8,065 nt of DNA from Adhaeribacter sp. (lineage in GTDB: Bacteria; Bacteroidota; Bacteroidia; Cytophagales; Hymenobacteraceae), in NCBI GenBank assembly GCA_028288395.1, contig JAQBNV010000318.1, forward strand, positions 1-8,065. Direction: 5' to 3'. The notes below the pieces were generated by a model, which was not told where the DNA came from, searched no databases, and saw only the letters and a program-made list of their open reading frames with translations. The position numbers and the translations under genes are program-made. Positions 6,301-8,065 of this stretch are shown here, piece after piece (the stretch's first letter is position 1; every line of letters begins with the position of its first letter).

Positions 6301-7002
6301 TTAGTAGTGGCGCAGTTTACCGTAGACAAAACCGGAAAGGTGAGCGATCCGCAGGTTGTGAAATCGCTTGGCGCCGGCACCGACGAAGAAGCTATCCGGT
6401 TAATTAAATTAATGCCGGCGTTTAGCCCCGCCAAACAAAATGGCCAGCCGGTAAACTTCCGCTACACCCTGCCTATTAGGTTTGGGGGTTCTGGTGAAAA
6501 AGCCATGCTTAACAACACCACCCCCGAAACCATTACCCAAGCACCTACAAAAGCGAATAACAAAATTGTAGAGGTCCGAAAACCGGAATATCCGGGAGGA
6601 GATTCGGAGTTAAATAGATTCTTACAAAGAAATATTAAATACCCAGCGGCCGCCCTAAGAGCAGAAATAACCGGCAGTGCAATAATACAGGTAACTATAA
6701 ATAAATGGGGTAAACCCGAGAATTTTGATGTTTTGCACGCTACCCATAAATATTTCGAGCAAGAGGTTTTACAGGTCTTAAACAAGATGCCGGAATGGCA
6801 ACCGGCCCGGGCAGATGGCCAACCCGAAACAACGGTTTATGTTTTCCCCTTCTTATTTCAACTGGAAGGACACGATACTAAGCAATTACGCGCAGATTTT
6901 GACCGGGCGGCCCAGAGCCAGGTTGTTTCTAAAACGAATAATATAATGTTTAAAGCGCCTGAGGTGGTTGTTACCGGTTATTTACCTATCCAAAAAAAAT
7001 AA
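3358..7002 (+). CDS. M56/BlaR1-like membrane metalloprotease sensor with six TonB C-terminal-like repeats
   Basis: This 1214-residue protein is about twice the length of BlaR1. Membrane segments are seen at ~11-28, 36-54, 98-121 and 279-297. Between the third and fourth lies the M56 zinc-protease domain, with HEQAH (H177, E178, H181) and a downstream HEYLAD (E218) as probable third ligand, so the catalytic set looks intact. By analogy with BlaR1 this domain faces the cytoplasm and would act on the repressor encoded upstream, while residues ~298-1214 are periplasmic. That part has no penicillin-binding module. It carries six TonB_C-like units (about 341-435, 492-610, 664-760, 819-921, 941-1043 and 1071-1170), most opening with F/Y-P-G-G and all with an M-P-x-W/F-x-P-A block. 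Units 1 and 2 are divergent. The C-terminus, EVVVTGYLPIQKK, resembles the SusC-type receptor motif. The role as an envelope sensor is inferred, and the signal is unknown. Confidence 0.92.
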   Translation: MNNLLQYLAESSLALLLFYVLYALLLSRQTCFGFNRFYLLAALLLSLVIPFLELPAWPTEASMPGVATIVVQVQPAGESYTTLMVAPSPPATKAVNYWIWLYGIYVGGVMVAVIFFCCQFLKLYTLIYSHAADGFYWQRIKIIPTHGQMSTFSFLHYILFDNSQPYTPAERELILRHEQAHLAQKHTFDILYLKMLTIFFWFNPLLYLYKKALETTHEYLADAKVLQQEKPDTYAALLVQQVLNKTGLSFGNFFHLNQSLTLKRLAMMKKITNSSSLMRPLLVMPVVCAFAIIFASNRPVSVPDLMPDASNISRTTGNSGFSNKNNLTQAVSYASVSEDEISEPSFPDGKEQLYRFLLQNLRFKPEAFGKDDIRVTVVSIKLDEKGNPEIASAKNGDLIIQEINRVISLMPRWIPAYRAGKGLASRYELHFLINRKFKHSDIALNKIAKKGSLNSEGVPTFSSDIVHLGLNPETGLPKNFLNKEAIVVGNITEPSFPGGKAAMERYFRKNLNLGKVIGKELDNTIEFELGNAFALEIDQNGNIKKLLLKDNSLVELGQNPSPHQSSLKKVGNNFYNEVIRLINNMPQWKPAIKDGQPISARVGVSFGLLHTPEPAKSSKRNEIYSTNHEGKITFHTDRIVFWIPLNENSKSETDKVNQSSPGLKLPQFPGGKKELKEYLSSHTNYPGTAIKNKISGQAIIQATIDADGKVTNFKTLHTDNAFFEQEAFSVLREMPRWEPALKDGQRTSFNLVFPFVFALESKQNIPALRLPNNRNQLYVQDAITIIGYSQVIAGKTFVKKSVTPANHTPKPAITAPAQDKIFTFVEQNAQFPGGETEMNKFIKANLKYPAEALRNRVEGLVVVQFIVSTNGKISDVQVVKKLGAGTDEEAVRVVNKMPNFKPARQNGKPVNFRYTLPLGFGLTSSTPSPTSNASSGPDMPDKIFTFVEQMPVFRGGENELNKFIQSNIKYPAEAQQKGLTGLVVAQFTVDKTGKVSDPQVVKSLGAGTDEEAIRLIKLMPAFSPAKQNGQPVNFRYTLPIRFGGSGEKAMLNNTTPETITQAPTKANNKIVEVRKPEYPGGDSELNRFLQRNIKYPAAALRAEITGSAIIQVTINKWGKPENFDVLHATHKYFEQEVLQVLNKMPEWQPARADGQPETTVYVFPFLFQLEGHDTKQLRADFDRAAQSQVVSKTNNIMFKAPEVVVTGYLPIQKK
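4378..4662 (+). repeat. TonB_C-like unit 1 (divergent)
   Basis: Residues 341-435 of the M56 protein. It opens with EPSFPDGK and keeps the L-M-P-R-W-I-P-A block, but lacks the K-Y-P-A and G-x-V-x-V-x-F core seen in later units. It pairs best with unit 2 (shared E-P-S-F-P-x-G-K opening). Confidence 0.55.
4831..5187 (+). repeat. TonB_C-like unit 2 (divergent)
   Basis: Residues 492-610 of the M56 protein, opening with EPSFPGGK and ending with N-N-M-P-Q-W-K-P-A-I-K-D-G-Q-P. It is longer than the other units because of extra residues in the middle, and it lies in the most AT-rich part of the gene. Confidence 0.6.
5347..5637 (+). repeat. TonB_C-like unit 3 (subtype A)
   Basis: Residues 664-760. 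The markers G-x-AIIQ-x-TI, N-F-x-x-LH, FEQE and VFPF-x-F-x-LE are shared with unit 6 but not with units 4 and 5, so units 3 and 6 form a subtype. Confidence 0.75.
5812..6120 (+). repeat. TonB_C-like unit 4 (subtype B, first copy)
   Basis: Residues 819-921, a near-canonical TonB_C pattern: FPGG, KYPAEA, G-L-V-V-V-Q-F, LGAGTDEEA, M-P-x-F-x-P-A, PVNFRYTLP. It is about two thirds identical by eye to unit 5 over 103 gap-free positions, and the DNA match repeats at a period of 366 bases. Confidence 0.8.
6178..6486 (+). repeat. TonB_C-like unit 5 (subtype B, second copy)
   Basis: Residues 941-1043, the tandem partner of unit 4 and the same 103-residue length. It starts with the same DKIFTFVEQ and ends with the same PVNFRYTLP block. 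A short S/T/P-rich linker separates the two copies. Confidence 0.8.
6568..6867 (+). repeat. TonB_C-like unit 6 (subtype A)
   Basis: Residues 1071-1170. Opens with YPGG, keeps N-I-K-Y-P-A, and carries the subtype A markers AIIQ-x-TI, NF-x-x-LH, FEQE and VFPF-x-F-x-LE shared with unit 3. Confidence 0.75.
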
Positions 7003-7014
7003 GCGATATAATTT

Positions 7015-7782
7015 ATGAGCCTGAAGCCTGATTGGTTCCTGCCCGCCGTAACTTGGACAATATTACCTTTAATGTTGCTTTTGGGTAGCTGTCTGCCCAA
7101 AAGCAATATTTCGGCTACTGCTTATAAATACCACATCAGCGGCATCATTGCGGACAGCCAGGATGGGGACACCTTGCTTTTGGGCGTGGTAGGAAATGCC
7201 CGGCGCATCAACAAAGCCATTATTAAGCATGGTAAGTTCCGGTTCAAAGGAACCGTGCCGGAATTATCGATGGGTGTTATTCAGTATAAACACAGTTTTA
7301 ATATAACCGGAACCAGCGCCTTTGTGATTGAAAAAGCACCTATTGTTATTGCGGCCAGCGTTGACCCAGGGGATAGTGATTATGCTGATGGTAGAATTGT
7401 AAAAGCAGGAGAACAGAATGAATATTTAAAGGAATTGATGGCCATACTGGATCCTTTTAAGAAAGAAATGAATGAGGCCTCTTTAAAAATACAAAAGGCC
7501 CAACAGACCAACAATCCCGAAGAAGCTAAATTTTACCGGGACCAGAATTTAAAAGCTTTCCAGAAAATTAGTTTAACCCGCGAAGAATTTATAAAAACGC
7601 ATCCCAATTCCCTGGCAGCTTTGTATGGATTTTACAATTCGTTAGATTATAAAATGCTGGGGTCAGAAAAATCGATGGCTACCTTAAATTTATTTGATGA
7701 GCAGATTAAGAAAACCAGTTTGTGGATGAAGGTAAAGGAACTGGCTGAACAGGAAGCTACCACCAAAAGCGGGAGCCAGTAA
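7015..7782 (+). CDS. DUF4369-type lipoprotein without a thioredoxin domain
   Basis: The 255-residue product starts with a lipoprotein signal: hydrophobic residues ~8-23 and the lipobox L-G-S-C with C26 as the lipidated residue. Residues ~37-135 (Y-H-I-S-G-I-I through the A-G-E-Q-N-E-Y stretch) look like the DUF4369 beta domain that sits at the N-terminus of many Bacteroidota TlpA-like thiol-disulfide proteins. Residues ~140-245 are helical and charged, with F-I-K-T-H-P-N-S-L-A-A-L matching the linker region that in those proteins precedes the thioredoxin fold. Here the protein stops, with no C-x-x-C, and C26 is its only cysteine. It is therefore unlikely to do redox chemistry and may be a binding or structural lipoprotein. 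The 12-base gap after the M56 gene suggests the same operon. A remnant of a longer gene is possible, but nothing thioredoxin-like is visible downstream in the window. Confidence 0.8.
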   Translation: MSLKPDWFLPAVTWTILPLMLLLGSCLPKSNISATAYKYHISGIIADSQDGDTLLLGVVGNARRINKAIIKHGKFRFKGTVPELSMGVIQYKHSFNITGTSAFVIEKAPIVIAASVDPGDSDYADGRIVKAGEQNEYLKELMAILDPFKKEMNEASLKIQKAQQTNNPEEAKFYRDQNLKAFQKISLTREEFIKTHPNSLAALYGFYNSLDYKMLGSEKSMATLNLFDEQIKKTSLWMKVKELAEQEATTKSGSQ

Positions 7783-7801
7783 TTTTTTCTCCTGTATCCG
7801 C

Positions 7802-7821
7802 CTGCGTTTTTAATAACGCAG
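7802..7821 (+). terminator. Possible terminator hairpin after the operon
   Basis: CTGCGTT and AACGCAG form a perfect 7-base-pair stem with a 6-base loop (TTTAAT), 20 bases after the lipoprotein stop. The bases that follow contain T's but no long uninterrupted T-run, so intrinsic termination would be weak. Confidence 0.45.
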
Positions 7822-7859
7822 CTGTTTCGTATTTCTGGTTCGAGTAGAATTTAGCGCTC

Positions 7860-7881
7860 TTGGTGGTGTTATCACCGCCAA
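7860..7881. other. Strong stem-loop in the 3' non-coding region
   Basis: TTGGTGGTG and CACCGCCAA pair over 9 bases (one U-G wobble when read as plus-strand RNA) around the tetraloop TTAT. No T-run follows. It may be a second transcription or RNA-stability element, or part of decayed coding DNA. Confidence 0.5.
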
Positions 7882-8057
7882 TTCTAAAGCTTCTGACGGT
7901 CTACTTACCGGTAAAAACACCATAGCCGTCAGGGTAGGGCAAAATATTGCTATATTATCTGGTTCAAGGTACTGTCATAAAAAGCAAGTTTTATTATAGG
8001 ATTTTTTTCTTAACTTTACTTTACCCAAAAGAGGACTTCCGGCCGAAAGGTAACAGG

Positions 8058-8065
8058 ATGTTCAT
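8058..8065 (+). CDS. Possible start of a gene cut by the window edge
   Basis: ATG TTC AT follows a promoter-like stretch (TAACTTTA about 45 bases upstream) and an AGG-containing leader. Only M-F and two further bases are visible. Transposases of the IS1634 type in Bacteroidota often begin M-F-I-R, so an insertion sequence is a possibility, but eight bases cannot establish this. Confidence 0.2.

Larger units (their letters stand above)
7783..8057. other. 3' region without a recognisable gene
   Basis: After the two hairpins, the inverted repeat CTGACGG (7893-7899) and CCGTCAG (7926-7932) encloses the perfect 10-base palindrome TTACCGGTAA (7905-7914). A plus-strand frame is open from 7817 to a stop near 7999 without an ATG; its middle (G-G-V-I-T-A-N-S-K-A-S-D-G) reads like a beta-rich protein fragment, but I do not recognise a family. 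From about 8010, TAACTTTA resembles the Bacteroidota TAnnTTTG promoter element and may serve the ATG at 8058. No tRNA or CRISPR structure is seen. Confidence 0.5.

Noticed and set aside
5812..6486. The 366-base-period repeat as a CRISPR or non-coding satellite
   Set aside because: Both copies are in frame, encode the same protein domain, and differ mainly in ways that keep the protein pattern.
5409..6785. Minus-strand frames of about 60-107 codons within the M56 gene
   Set aside because: They recur opposite the TonB_C-like repeats because the coding strand repeats, and their translations look like no known protein.
3358..7002. Beta-lactam resistance locus (blaR1/blaI)
   Set aside because: The sensor has no penicillin-binding S-x-x-K/S-x-N/K-T-G set in a serine transpeptidase-like domain, and no beta-lactamase gene is present.
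7783..8057. A frameshifted thioredoxin domain downstream of the DUF4369 lipoprotein
   Set aside because: No frame in this stretch shows a W-C-x-x-C motif or other thioredoxin pattern.

Overview
The window looks like chromosomal DNA of a Bacteroidota bacterium. The main signs are a type IX secretion (T9SS) sorting domain on the first protein, a BlaI/M56 pair whose sensor carries TonB C-terminal-like domains, a DUF4369-type lipoprotein, starts without clear Shine-Dalgarno sequences, and TAnnTTTG-like promoter elements. Protein style and moderate GC suggest the Cytophagales (Hymenobacteraceae, Adhaeribacter-like). That narrower placement is inference and was not tested by any search.

Layout. 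Positions 1-1431 (+) hold the 3' part of a large secreted, T9SS-sorted surface protein whose start lies outside the window. It converges, with a gap of 2 bases, on an M28-family metallopeptidase of carboxypeptidase Q type (2819-1434, -). A 168-base AT-rich region (2820-2987) separates the peptidase from a divergent operon: a BlaI/MecI-type repressor (2988-3365), an unusually large M56/BlaR1-like membrane metalloprotease (3358-7002, overlapping the repressor by 8 bases), and a DUF4369-type lipoprotein (7015-7782). The last 283 bases hold hairpins, an orphan open frame without a start, and possibly the first codons of another gene, perhaps a transposase.

How the parts may work together. In the BlaR1/BlaI paradigm the M56 protein senses an envelope signal through its periplasmic C-terminus, its cytoplasmic zinc-protease domain becomes active, the BlaI-type repressor is cleaved, and the operon is derepressed. 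Here the usual penicillin-binding sensor is replaced by about 917 residues containing six TonB_C-like repeats and a C-terminal peptide that resembles the N-terminal motif of SusC-type TonB-dependent receptors. Two 16-bp palindromes (AACTAA-N4-TTAGTT), with centres exactly 20 bp apart, lie between the repressor gene and the peptidase gene and are strong operator candidates. They may control both directions. No beta-lactamase is visible. The best candidate for a new system is therefore an envelope or TonB-linked proteolytic signalling module controlling a secreted peptidase and a lipoprotein.
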